DNA from: Flavobacteriaceae bacterium MAR_2010_188 | GTDB taxonomy: Bacteria > Bacteroidota > Bacteroidia > Flavobacteriales > Flavobacteriaceae | NCBI GenBank assembly: GCA_900104375.1 | Contig: LT629302.1 | Location: 2,138,001-2,202,000 of the forward strand | Reading direction: 5' to 3' | Length of the DNA stretch: 64,000 nucleotides | Shown: positions 8,379-16,164 of the stretch, piece after piece | How the letters are laid out: each line of letters begins with the position of its first letter | Position numbering within the stretch: position 1 is the stretch's first letter | The notes under the pieces: model-generated | Told to the model about the DNA's origin: nothing | Seen by the model: only the letters and a program-made list of their open reading frames with translations | The model's database searches: none | Position numbers and translations under genes: made by a program

Positions 8379-8777
8379 ATGCCTTTTTCCCAACAAGTTG
8401 CCTATCTATTTTTATTGGCATTGCCCATAGCCTGTATTTCATGGACAGTAACACATGAAGAGGTTTTTAAGGAACCAAGGAAATATTGTTTGAGGAAATA
8501 CAAAACCAGCCCTTCCCTACTAATACGCAAATTTTTTTATTTGTTTACCTGCGAATATTGTTTTAGCCATTATATAACCCTTGCCTTCTTGATTATGACC
8601 CGTTATCAACTGTTGTACTTTGATTGGAGAGGTTATTTAATTGCGGGTTTCGCCCTGGTATGGATTGCCAACATCTACATGAGTATCTATGGGCTTGTAA
8701 GGGTAGGACTTAAAAAAGAGCAAATGGATGCAGACATTGAAGAATTGAAATTAAAGAAAAAAAAGAAAGGGAAATGA
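8379..8777 (+). CDS. Small membrane protein with CxxC motif (DUF1360-like?)
   Basis: The 132-residue protein has a first hydrophobic segment (VAYLFLLALPIACISWTV), a second one after the motif TCEYCFSHY near residue 61, and a third one (YLIAGFALVWIANIYMSIYG). A very Lys-rich tail ends KLKKKKKGK. The arrangement (helix, CxxC-x-x-H, helices) resembles small DUF1360-type membrane proteins of phage and spore formers. The match is by eye only. The codons look coding and the frame is clean. It is isolated, with about 200 bases before and 450 after without genes. Confidence 0.62.
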   Translation: MPFSQQVAYLFLLALPIACISWTVTHEEVFKEPRKYCLRKYKTSPSLLIRKFFYLFTCEYCFSHYITLAFLIMTRYQLLYFDWRGYLIAGFALVWIANIYMSIYGLVRVGLKKEQMDADIEELKLKKKKKGK

Positions 8778-9230
8778 TAGAACATTACTCTAAGTTTTAG
8801 GTTTATCCATCTTCGCTCATTAAATCATAAAGTAAGAAAAGGACGCTTTAACTTTAGTTTATGCATTTCTACTCAAAATTTTGAATGAGAAATAACCGCT
8901 TCCTAAGAAAAATTCATCTTTTTGGGGAATAAAATCCCTAATAAATAGTATATCCGGAGATTACAATCCCTAAATATGATTAAAGTAGAGCGATTCAAAT
9001 CATATTTATTGATATATATTATTTTGGAGAGAGTTTCTATTTATTGGATTATACTAAGTATTCGGTAGATTTTTCATAGCGATGAAGTGAGCGTAAGGAC
9101 TTCATCAGACTGACAATTTATAGAAGTATCATATCACATTGAGTAGAGATTTTTGTTTAAAAATTTGCATTTCATCGAATAAATTTGTCTTTTAATCGGA
9201 TTTTACCGAAGTTGGCGGGAAATACGAACT
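8778..9230. other. Gene-poor spacer with a short repeat
   Basis: No coding frame is convincing here. Positions 8884-8931 match 14825-14873 in a block reading roughly GA-AATtACC-CTTC-TAAGAAAAA-CATCTTTTTGG-GAATA, at about 80% identity by eye. A dispersed repeat is likely. The rest is AT-rich without clear hairpins. Confidence 0.5.
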
Positions 9231-9434
9231 ATGAACACCCAAGACCCCGAATCCCTACTTTTGATCAACCTGACCAAACTAGCAGCCTCCTTGACACTGC
9301 TATTTTTTGTAAATGACATTGTCAGATTTTTGTATATCTTTTTCTTCCAAGTCATTCCTCTATATTCAGACGTTATCGGCTCTTTATTCAGTCCCTATGT
9401 ACTAGTGGGGGTAAGATACAGTCATATAATATAA
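9231..9434 (+). CDS. Hypothetical membrane peptide (doubtful)
   Basis: A 67-codon frame starts MNTQDPESLLLINLTKLAAS and contains about two hydrophobic stretches, one around ASLTLLFFVNDIVRFLYIFFF. No family is recognised. There is no clear promoter or ribosome site, and the end runs into unrelated sequence, so it may be a truncated gene or chance. Confidence 0.28.
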   Translation: MNTQDPESLLLINLTKLAASLTLLFFVNDIVRFLYIFFFQVIPLYSDVIGSLFSPYVLVGVRYSHII

Positions 9435-9517
9435 TGGCATGGCCTTTAGGATATATGAATCTAGCTCCATTGACCTTGATAGACATAATCTTTCAGATGA
9501 TGCTTATTAGTAGCGGT

Positions 9518-9560
9518 TACCCTCCTACACTTTATTCCGGCGGGCAGGCTGCATTAGCCA
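9518..9560. repeat. Repeat D fragment (GGGCAGG hairpin family)
   Basis: The sequence CCCTCCTACACTTTATTCC followed by GGCGGGCAGGCTG matches the units at 12221, 34638, 34849 and 34927. CC(C/G)(C/T)CC and GGCGGG can pair across the TACA-TT-TTCC loop. This is the most degraded copy. Confidence 0.55.
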
Positions 9561-9674
9561 CGGCTGAGCGTCTGGATTGTTTCTAATACTTACTATTAGA
9601 TTAAGCTTTGCTTCAAAAATTCTTGCAGAAAGAGTTTTGGAATGAGCCATTGTCGTAGCTCGTTGATCCAATTT

Positions 9675-11210
9675 CTAAATGTTTTTGTTTTTGAGATAAT
9701 CAGATAGTCTAAGGGATAATGCTGTCAGAGTGAGTGTGGGATTTGGTGCCCCAGAGGTGGGGTAGCAAGCAGCGCCAGCGATAAACAAATTTGAAATTCC
9801 GTGAACCTGACAATTGGAATCGACAACTCCTTTCTTTGGGTCATCAGCCATTCTGGTTGTCCCCATGTGATGCCATCCACCATTGGTACTATCAGGAAAA
9901 GTATTATCATTTTCATCCCTTAAGAACTCATTAAGTCTTATTCGACCAATTCCTGCTATGCCGAACTGTCTTCCTAGAATTTGATAGATTTTTCGAACAC
10001 TGTATTTATCAAGAGGGGTTAATTCCCAATGTAGATTTGTTCTCGGAACTCCTAATTCGTCTTTTTCTTTTCCAAGTGTAACCCTTGAATTTGGATTAGG
10101 TGCTTGTTCTATACGAGTATCGAGCTGATAAGCTCTTTCAATATTTCCTTTTTCTCCTTTGGCTTTTTCTGCTGCCTCATCCCAATCGGCAAACATGTTA
10201 TCAAGACTTTTTCGTGGGTCACTATCTTGCCAGGTTTCCATTCTGGGTTTTTGATGCTTGGCTACACTAAGAGGTAACAACGAAGCAGTACCATTCAACA
10301 TTTTCTCTTTTGTCTGTACCTCTTCTGTAATGGCAAGCTCTGCACTTGCTTTTGTCACACCGTAATCCCATGAATATAAATCAGTAGGAAATGGTTTTGC
10401 GAGCCATAATTCAGCACAAGCCACTTCTAAATGTTCCTGAAAATATCTGCCAACCAAATCATTGTCATTGCCCAAGCCTTGAGGCGCCTGAGAATTTGAT
10501 GCTAATAGCAAGCGAGCGTTCTGAATTGTTCCGCATGCCAATACAAAGGTTTTTGCTTTTATCGTATGTGTTTTACCTGAGTAATTTTTGACAACTACTT
10601 CTTTAACCGTGCTTATGTTGTCATTGGTTTTGATATCCACAGCATTGGCATAAGTGTAGAGGTGAATGTTTCTTGCTCCTACAATCCCTTTCTTATATAA
10701 GTCGCCATATCGGGCTTGACTAAATTGCCACATTTTGTTCCATACCACATTTTTATCGAGCGGTAAGGGAGTTAAGTTCGGCAGTTCTTTATTCCAGTAT
10801 TCGTACTCATAATTATAAGGTCCCAGTTTCAGTACTTTATTTGCTTTTGCATAAAAAGGGTCAAGATCAATCTTAGAAATTGGCCAGCCGCTATTGGGCA
10901 CCCAATCCCGTTCCTTAAAATCGATAGGATCTAAAGGTGCACACATCCCAGCCCAATGACCAGTCGTGCCTCCGAAATAATGAAGCCTGGCAGATTTTAG
11001 TGGAAAATATTTTTGGCCTGTTGTTTTTCCAGCATACAGTTCCTGCACTTTATCATCGTATTCAAATCCACCGCCTTCAAGCAAAATCACTTTGCGTGAG
11101 GTATTCATACAGTCTAATGCCATACTTATTCCTGCAGCACCAGCACCAACAATGCAAATATCTCCTTCAATAACCGTATTGTTATCTAATTCCCTGGCGT
11201 CTATATGCAT
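9675..11210 (-). CDS. GMC family oxidoreductase, large subunit
   Basis: The 511-residue protein has the FAD motif VGAGAAGISMALD (about residues 21-33), the LLEGGG beta-strand end, and FGGTTGHWAGMCAPLDP near residue 80. The C-terminal signature is HHMGTTRMADDP plus a conserved Asn in SGAPNPTLTLTALS. It resembles the large FAD subunit of membrane-linked sugar or polyol dehydrogenases. There is no signal peptide. The gene upstream (11213-11599, two bases apart) encodes a small protein with a Tat-like signal, the usual partner that escorts the folded FAD subunit to the periplasm. Substrate is unknown. It differs clearly from the GMC protein at 713-2404, which has a cysteine cluster. Confidence 0.88.
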   Translation of the reverse strand: MHIDARELDNNTVIEGDICIVGAGAAGISMALDCMNTSRKVILLEGGGFEYDDKVQELYAGKTTGQKYFPLKSARLHYFGGTTGHWAGMCAPLDPIDFKERDWVPNSGWPISKIDLDPFYAKANKVLKLGPYNYEYEYWNKELPNLTPLPLDKNVVWNKMWQFSQARYGDLYKKGIVGARNIHLYTYANAVDIKTNDNISTVKEVVVKNYSGKTHTIKAKTFVLACGTIQNARLLLASNSQAPQGLGNDNDLVGRYFQEHLEVACAELWLAKPFPTDLYSWDYGVTKASAELAITEEVQTKEKMLNGTASLLPLSVAKHQKPRMETWQDSDPRKSLDNMFADWDEAAEKAKGEKGNIERAYQLDTRIEQAPNPNSRVTLGKEKDELGVPRTNLHWELTPLDKYSVRKIYQILGRQFGIAGIGRIRLNEFLRDENDNTFPDSTNGGWHHMGTTRMADDPKKGVVDSNCQVHGISNLFIAGAACYPTSGAPNPTLTLTALSLRLSDYLKNKNI

Positions 11211-11212
11211 GG

Positions 11213-11599
11213 TTAGTTGGTATGATTAAATGAAAAAAGGGCACATTGGCGTGCCTCTGTCCTAGATAAAATCCAACCGTCAATCATAACAGTATTATTT
11301 TGACGGTAATCCTCTTTAATTTGATGTCGTAATATTTCAATGGTTTTGGTTGAATCTACCGTAGAAGCATAATCGGATAATAGTTTTGCCAACTTACGTT
11401 CACTATTTTCATTTGGAAATTTCTTACCGTAGGCTTCACCAATTTCACCAATAGTAGTACCATCCCAGATATGAGATAGCAACTCTGGTTCGGTTAATAA
11501 TTGATCGTATTCTGGCGTATAAAACTTAAAACACCATGTTGGAATTGCGATGGCCGAAATTCCCAGAACTGAGAACAGGATAAATTGTCTTCTTTTCAT
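11213..11599 (-). CDS. Small Tat-signal subunit partnered with the GMC oxidoreductase
   Basis: The 128-residue product starts MKRRQFILFSVLGISAIAIP, a twin-arginine-type signal (RRQF) followed by a hydrophobic run. The mature part ends DGWILSRTEARQCALFSFN, a conserved block seen in small subunits adjacent to flavobacterial GMC oxidoreductases. It lies two bases before the large subunit gene on the same strand, so the pair forms one operon and probably one exported complex. The small subunit likely carries the Tat signal for both. No heme motif (CxxCH) is present. The role is inferred from context. Confidence 0.75.
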   Translation of the reverse strand: MKRRQFILFSVLGISAIAIPTWCFKFYTPEYDQLLTEPELLSHIWDGTTIGEIGEAYGKKFPNENSERKLAKLLSDYASTVDSTKTIEILRHQIKEDYRQNNTVMIDGWILSRTEARQCALFSFNHTN

Positions 11600-11896
11600 T
11601 CTTCATGATTTAAGTCATTAGGTATGCTATTCTTAGGGATATTGAGCCTCAACGTTTGAGTTTATGACGGCTGCGGTTTTCGTAGCACGTTATTCTGCCA
11701 TTTGTACGAATGAAATTAAGAAAATTAATCTTTAATACCTAAATGTTAATCGCAGCTGCCCTAAACTTTTTGTTGTAGGCCGTTCGCTTCCACCGTTATT
11801 TTTTTTTGACCATGTCGACTCGATATTTATTTTGGAAGCGAAACTACTCCATATAGAAAACGTTGTCTGAAAACTGAGTCTAAATTCTTTGTTTTC

Positions 11897-12148
11897 TTAT
11901 TCCTCAACATTTCCTATTCCGGCAGCGGTGATGGTTTCAGAGCTTTTCTTTGGTTCCTTCTTTATCTTAGGGAACTCAAAATTCTTTGACGGCAGAGTAC
12001 TGGTTTTTGACTTTAAATCCTTGGCCTGTTTTTTCGCGTGGTGTGCTTTAGACCGACAACTGTTGCTGCAAAATTTCTGCACACGTCTTCTTTTGGGCTC
12101 AAAATCCTGAAAGCAGTATTTACATTGATAATATCTAGAAGTTTCCAT
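11897..12148 (-). CDS. Small zinc-finger-like protein
   Basis: The 83-residue protein starts METSRYYQCKYCFQDFEPKR and continues with QKFCSNSCRSKAHHAKK. This gives a CxxC...CxxxC set with two His following, a likely zinc site of the kind used by small DNA-binding proteins. The tail is basic and ends AAGIGNVEE. I recall similar short proteins on flavobacterial plasmids and conjugative elements, which would suit the mobile context, but the link is from memory. The gene is alone, between the GMC operon and repeat-rich spacer. Confidence 0.6.
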   Translation of the reverse strand: METSRYYQCKYCFQDFEPKRRRVQKFCSNSCRSKAHHAKKQAKDLKSKTSTLPSKNFEFPKIKKEPKKSSETITAAGIGNVEE

Positions 12149-12220
12149 TTAGCTTAATCTTATCCTCCACTATCATTACTCTTAATAACAAAAAAACAAC
12201 CATTTCTGATTGCTTTTACC

Positions 12221-12303
12221 TTGTAGCGGGAACCCGCCTACATATTGTTCCGGCGGGCAGGTTGGATTCATTGCGCTCGCGAAGCGAAGCGGAATGTGCC
12301 AAA
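12221..12303. repeat. Repeat D copy with GTAG-led hairpin
   Basis: GTAG at 12223 is followed by CGGGAA, then a stem CCCGCC...GGCGGG with the loop TACATATTGTTCC. Then come CAGGTTGGATTCATT and a second hairpin formed by a CGCTTCGCGAGCG-like sequence. A GTAG or similar tetranucleotide before a hairpin is typical of REP sequences moved by REP-associated transposases. No such transposase is in the window. Confidence 0.6.
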
Positions 12304-12415
12304 TAGACTGGCTTTACCATGAAAACCTAAGAGCTATGCCGACTAAGGCTGCGTAGTAATCCCGGTGTAATAAACGATTCTTTGATTAATCAAAATTTGC
12401 GTAAAGGTGAACGAG

Positions 12416-12552
12416 GGCAGCAGCTGCGCTACCTGGTGGGTGAACAATGATCTGAGACCACAGATTGTGGGAAGGTCCCATTCTCAAATCATTGTTGCTT
12501 AAATTCATTATCTTTTCGTTCGCAAAGCAGAACTGCGTTTAGCAGGTCGTTA
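12416..12552. repeat. Intergenic repeat B, copy 2
   Basis: It matches 5276-5409 over about 130 bases (see that entry) and ends GCAGGTCGTTAGC, 51 bases before the GNAT start codon. Copy 1 ends in the same way shortly before the gamma-glutamyltransferase gene, so the element marks the left edge of an inserted gene in both places. Confidence 0.72.
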
Positions 12553-12602
12553 GCGGTCAGCATAAAACAACGACACACTAAAAATTTTAATGATAGGCAA
12601 AA

Positions 12603-13040
12603 ATGGAATTGAAAATTATAAATATTAACGAGGACAAGACAAAAGAAATTTATGCCTCGACTGATTGCCAACAATTAATCACTTCAATGGAGGAAATTTA
12701 CCCAAAAATTGGTTTCAACAAGCCTTGGGTTGGTTACTTTATTTTTAAGAACAATCAAGTCGTTGGTACTGGCGGTTTTACTGGACAACCTAAAGATGGA
12801 AAAGTTGAAATAGCATACTGGACGTTCAAAGAATTTGAAGGTCAAGGAGTTGCTACTTTTGCATGTAAAGAGCTAATTGCAATTTCAAAAGGGGCTGACC
12901 CGACAATAATTATTACTGCTAAAACGGCACCAGAATACAACGCTTCCACAAAGATTTTACAGAACAATGGTTTTACGTTTTCCGAAATTGTGCAAGACGA
13001 TGAAATTGGAGACGCTTGGTTCTGGACCCTTGAACTTTAG
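12603..13040 (+). CDS. GNAT family N-acetyltransferase
   Basis: The 145-residue protein has the GNAT order of elements: a beta-4 strand with VVGTGGFTGQP, the VEIAYWTFKEFEGQGVAT block (the QGVAT equivalent of the acetyl-CoA pyrophosphate loop, normally QxxGxG/A), and a C-terminal LQNNGFTFSEIVQDDE block. It is closest to the RimJ/RimL side of the family, which acetylates protein N-termini or small amines. No partner gene is adjacent. Repeat B lies before it and a cassette-type spacer after it, so it looks like a single-gene insertion. Confidence 0.85.
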   Translation: MELKIININEDKTKEIYASTDCQQLITSMEEIYPKIGFNKPWVGYFIFKNNQVVGTGGFTGQPKDGKVEIAYWTFKEFEGQGVATFACKELIAISKGADPTIIITAKTAPEYNASTKILQNNGFTFSEIVQDDEIGDAWFWTLEL

Positions 13041-13087
13041 AAAATTGATTTGTAATTGAAGATTAAGAAACAAAAGAAATGCCGAAC

Positions 13088-13217
13088 CGCTAACATGGTA
13101 TATCAAAAATAGCGGAGTAAGTGCTTAAATCAAAATATAATTATAAAATAAGATTAGTTATAAACCAAAAAAGTGAGTGCATAAAGTTCTCTACTTTTTA
13201 TGTACTAACCGTTAGCT
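13088..13217. repeat. Cassette-type spacer with inversely related ends
   Basis: It opens CGCTAACATGGTATATCA and closes TTATGTACTAACCGTTAGC. The GCTAAC and GTTAGC ends are exact inverses and the GGTATA/TACTAACC parts are partly so. An AATAGCGGAGTAAGTGC block follows the left end. I recall the same layout in other flavobacterial genomes between unrelated small genes. No protein is encoded. Confidence 0.55.
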
Positions 13218-13236
13218 TCATTCTAAAATATTGAGT

Positions 13237-14517
13237 ATGAAAAAAGTACTACTATTATCAATTTCAATAATTCTATTTTCTATTAGGTCAAATGCTCAAG
13301 ATAAAACAGCTATCATTTGTGGTAAGCTTATAACTGCAGAAGATAATGAGGTTTACAACAATACTGTAATCATCATCGCAGCAGATAAAATTGTAGAAAT
13401 TGGTACTAGAGATATAATTAAGCCAGATTACAAAATAATTGATTTAACCGAATATACAGTACTACCTGGACTTATAGACGCTCATGTGCATCCATTAATA
13501 TATGGTGATGATTACCAAGTAAATCATTTGAAAGGATCATCTGCCTTTAATGCTCTTAGAGGTTTAAAGACGGTGCAAAATTGGCTTAATGAAGGTTGGA
13601 CTTCAATAAGAGTAGCTGGTGATGCCGATACACAATATGCCCATTTTGAAATCAGGGATGCCATAAATGCTGGTTTATTTGATGGTCCGAGAATCTATGG
13701 AGCCGGACATTACTTGTCTGTAACAGGGGGTGGTGGTGATATTAATTTTTTTTCACCTCATCAATCGGTGATTTCTGATGGGCTAGTAGTTGATGGAGTA
13801 GATGAGATTCAAAAGGCTATTCGGGAAGAAATAAAATATGGGAGTGACTGGATCAAGCTCCTGGTTACTGGGGCTTTTATGTCAGAAGGGGACGATCCGA
13901 AAAACGTCCAATTTAGTGATGAAGAAATAATTGCTGCAGTCGAGGAAGCAAAAAGGAGAGGTATTCCTGTTATGGCTCACGCACATGCTACTGAAGGCAT
14001 CAATAAAGCAATAAAGTTTGGAGCAAGATCCATAGAACATGGCACCTTCCTGAACGATGAAAGTATTGATCTCTTTTTAGAGTATGATGTATTCCTAATC
14101 CCTACTGTCAGTGTAGGTGAGTATGGACTTGAAACCTGGAAAGACAGTAAGGCACAGGCTAAAATGTATGAGTTAACCAAAAAATTTCGCGAGGACTCTT
14201 GGAAGATGTATTCGAAATCAATAGAAAGAGGTGTGAAAATTGGGGTAGGTTCTGACAATGTTGGGTTTCCTCCTAATTTTGCGGCTACGGAATTTCGGTT
14301 GCTCGTCAAATTGGGTATGACGCCTCTTCAAGCAATAATGGCAGGTACAAAGGTAAATGCAGAGTTACTTATGAAAGATGATGAAATTGGAAGCATCAAG
14401 GTCGGTAAATTGGCAGATATTATAGCCACTAAAGAAAATCCTCTTGATGATATCTCTGAATTGTCGCGAGTGGAATTTGTCATGAAAGGCGGAAAAGTCA
14501 TTAAGGCAATTAAATAG
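13237..14517 (+). CDS. Secreted amidohydrolase (imidazolonepropionase/prolidase-like)
   Basis: The ATG at 13237 gives a signal peptide (MKKVLLLSISIILFSIRSNAQ); a TTG at 13231 is in the same frame but less likely. The 426-residue protein has a complete amidohydrolase metal site: HxH in GLIDAHVHPL, a Lys in DWIKLLVTGAF that could be carbamylated, His residues in MAHAHATEG and SIEHGTF, and Asp in GVGSDNVGF. The C-terminal ADIIATKENPL is the composite domain. Members hydrolyse Xaa-Pro dipeptides or cyclic amides in the periplasm. Exact substrate is unknown. The gene stands alone between two cassette-type spacers. Confidence 0.87.
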   Translation: MKKVLLLSISIILFSIRSNAQDKTAIICGKLITAEDNEVYNNTVIIIAADKIVEIGTRDIIKPDYKIIDLTEYTVLPGLIDAHVHPLIYGDDYQVNHLKGSSAFNALRGLKTVQNWLNEGWTSIRVAGDADTQYAHFEIRDAINAGLFDGPRIYGAGHYLSVTGGGGDINFFSPHQSVISDGLVVDGVDEIQKAIREEIKYGSDWIKLLVTGAFMSEGDDPKNVQFSDEEIIAAVEEAKRRGIPVMAHAHATEGINKAIKFGARSIEHGTFLNDESIDLFLEYDVFLIPTVSVGEYGLETWKDSKAQAKMYELTKKFREDSWKMYSKSIERGVKIGVGSDNVGFPPNFAATEFRLLVKLGMTPLQAIMAGTKVNAELLMKDDEIGSIKVGKLADIIATKENPLDDISELSRVEFVMKGGKVIKAIK

Positions 14518-14526
14518 AAAAGACAG

Positions 14527-14582
14527 AAGCTAACAAAATATAAAACGCCTTAAAACGCGCCATATACTGACCGTTGGCAGCA
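14527..14582. repeat. Short attC-like spacer
   Basis: Within 56 bases it reads GAAGCTAACAAAATATAAAA, an inner CGCCTTAAAACGCG segment, then CATATACTGACCGTTGGCAGC. The left GCTAACA and the right CGTTGGCAGC ends are near-inverses, and TATA/TATA segments pair next to them. Size and folding resemble an integron attC site. The outer heptamers do not fit RYYYAAC/GTTRRRY exactly. Confidence 0.5.
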
Positions 14583-14923
14583 ACATTGACTCGTCCTAAA
14601 AAATACTACAATGAAGAGAATACCCAGTTATACAAGTAGATTAAGAAAAAATATTGTTACCGTGCCTGAGATAATAGATTCGTGTTCAGTTTCGTGGTCA
14701 CTTTGTTAGTAAAGATTGTTATTCAAATATATTGATAGAATTTTCAAGATATAAATCTGCCTAGTAAAAATTATCTTTTCGTCTTTGAGTGATTTCTCTT
14801 TTCTATCCCCATCCATTAAATTATGAATTAGAGAATTACCCCTTCATAAGAAAAAAGCATCTTTTTGGAGAATACAATTAGGCGACATTTCCCAAAAAAA
14901 TTCGGAAAGTTAAAAATATTACT
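14583..14923. other. Gene-free spacer with dispersed repeat E
   Basis: No convincing gene is present. A 32-codon frame from 14611 (MKRIPSYTSRLRKN...) could be the start of a lost gene. Positions 14825-14873 match 8884-8931 (TAAGAAAAA...CATCTTTTTGG block). Confidence 0.4.
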
Positions 14924-14944
14924 TACTTTTGACGTTAGTAACGT
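14924..14944 (+). promoter_or_regulatory. Promoter -7 element and operator of the HigB/HigA operon
   Basis: TACTTTTG at 14924-14931 fits the TAnnTTTG element exactly. It abuts a 13-base palindrome ACGTTA-G-TAACGT at 14932-14944, 8 bases before the toxin ATG. The palindrome is the likely antitoxin binding site. Function is inferred. Confidence 0.6.
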
Positions 14945-14952
14945 AAAAAGAT

Positions 14953-15255
14953 ATGATATCATCCTTTGGCTCGAAACAGACCGAACAGATTTGGAACGGA
15001 ATCCGTGTAAAACAAATGCCGATTGAAATCCAGAACGTTGGACGTCGGAAATTAAGAATGTTGAACAACTCGCAGGACATTACCGACTTGCGAATTACAC
15101 CATCCAACCGACTGGAAAAACTGACTGGAAAATTAAACGAATTTTACAGCATTCGGATTAATAAACAATGGCGGATAATCTTCATTTGGAACAAGGGAAA
15201 CGCAAGCGAGGTGGAAACCCGCCTGCCGGACGGGCAGGTAATTGATTATCACTAA
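14953..15255 (+). CDS. higB: HigB-type (RelE superfamily) toxin with in-frame insertion
   Basis: The 100-residue protein starts MISSFGSKQTEQIW and has the HigB/plasmid-maintenance core: RRKLRMLNN, LRITPSNRLEKLTGK, and INKQWRIIFIWN. The family normally ends directly with a VEIIDYH-like strand. Here TRLPDGQV (15217-15240, 24 bases) separates VE from IDYH, and those bases form a GGGCAGG-type palindrome. The reading frame is kept. The insertion sits in the last strand, so activity is uncertain. The antitoxin gene follows 11 bases later, toxin first, the usual hig order. Confidence 0.87.
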   Translation: MISSFGSKQTEQIWNGIRVKQMPIEIQNVGRRKLRMLNNSQDITDLRITPSNRLEKLTGKLNEFYSIRINKQWRIIFIWNKGNASEVETRLPDGQVIDYH

Positions 15256-15266
15256 AAAAATATAAT

Positions 15267-15569
15267 ATGGAAAAATTAGCAAATGTACATCCAGGAGAAA
15301 TCTTGAATTATGAATTTCTTGAGCCACTCGAAATTACTGCATACCGACTTTCAAAGGATTTGAAAATACCGCAGACACGAATTTCTGAAATCATAAAGGG
15401 AAATCGACGAATTACAGCAGACACGGCTTTGCGATTGAGTAAATATTTTGGTAATTCTGCCAAATTCTGGCTTGGAATCCAAGATGATTATGACATTGAG
15501 CAGGAAAAGGAATCAAAAGAATCGGAACTCAACGAAATAAAGCATTACGAGAATAAAAACCTTGCCTAA
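15267..15569 (+). CDS. higA: HigA family antitoxin (XRE helix-turn-helix)
   Basis: The 100-residue protein starts MEKLANVHPGEILNYEFLEP, the standard HigA N-terminus. It has an XRE helix-turn-helix (YRLSKDLKIPQTRISEIIKG, about residues 27-46), then DTALRLSKYFGNSAKFWLG. The acidic C-terminal tail (EQEKESKESELNE) is a likely extension. It neutralises the toxin before it and represses the operon through the palindrome at 14932. The stop codon TAA is part of the first bases of repeat C (GCCTAACAAAG). Confidence 0.92.
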   Translation: MEKLANVHPGEILNYEFLEPLEITAYRLSKDLKIPQTRISEIIKGNRRITADTALRLSKYFGNSAKFWLGIQDDYDIEQEKESKESELNEIKHYENKNLA

Positions 15570-15752
15570 CAAAGTGTTTAAAACATAACTAATAAAGGCT
15601 TTCCCGAGAGGTTTTTGCTTTTTTCGTAGTCCGCCAAATTTTTAATTTGGCTATATATAGAGAATTAAGTTATACACAGAAATTAAAAATTTGGCTCATT
15701 GCTAAACCGAAAAATGAACCCGAAAAAGGTCAACCTATTTCAGTATAATACA
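15564..15752. repeat. Intergenic repeat C, copy 1
   Basis: About 185 bases are almost identical to 19268-19462. Shared parts include CCGAGAGGTTTTTGCTT, CCAAATTTTTAATTTGG (palindrome), AGAGAATTAAGTTA, and a long run ending AACCTATTTCAGTATAATAC. It starts GCCTAACAAAGTG inside the end of higA. The sequence after it encodes a toxin lacking its N-terminus. Confidence 0.8.
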
Positions 15753-15772
15753 CCTTCGTCTTCACGATAAAA

Positions 15773-15804
15773 TTTGTTTCCTAATAAAGAAACATTTACA
15801 TTTG
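15773..15804 (+). promoter_or_regulatory. Bacteroidota-type promoter with operator
   Basis: TTTG at 15773, a 20-base spacer and TACATTTG at 15797-15804 match the TTTG-N19-21-TAnnTTTG consensus exactly. Between them GTTTC-N8-GAAAC (15776-15793) is an inverted repeat and the likely binding site of the XRE antitoxin. It drives the toxin-antitoxin genes that follow. Confidence 0.65.
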
Positions 15805-15821
15805 CATACACATCCGAATGA

Positions 15822-16160
15822 ATTGACCCAAAATTTAAAGTCGAATTACTTGAAGAGGTAAATCAATTATTAGGCAGTCTTAACGAAAAGGCTCGTGACA
15901 TAATCATTTACAATATGCGAAAAGCTCAAATTGTCAATGACAACGATCTTTTCAAGAAACTCAATGACAACGTTTGGGAATTTAGAACTCTTCACAACAA
16001 AACCAAATACAGACTTTTTGCATTTTGGGATAAAACCAATAAGACCGAAACTCTTGTCATATCAACTCACGGAATTGAAAAGAAGACGGCCAAAACACCA
16101 AAAAAGGAAATTGAAAAGACAGAGCGGATAATGAAACAATATTTTGATGCCAAAAATTAA
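15822..16160 (+). pseudogene. RelE/HigB-like (Gp49) toxin, N-terminus lost
   Basis: The open frame starts directly after a TGA as IDPKFKVELLEEVNQLLGS and runs to 16160. It holds the toxin core: EKARDIIIYNMRKAQ, WEFRTLHNKTKYRLFAFWD, VISTHGIEKK and the Lys-rich TPKKEIEKTERI end. Relatives have about 15 more residues before the DPKFK segment. The only ATG before it (15818) is out of frame and hits a stop after two codons. The first in-frame ATG, at 15915, would omit two helices. The promoter is intact. So the toxin is probably dead through a small deletion. Confidence 0.72.
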
Positions 16161-16164
16161 TGAT

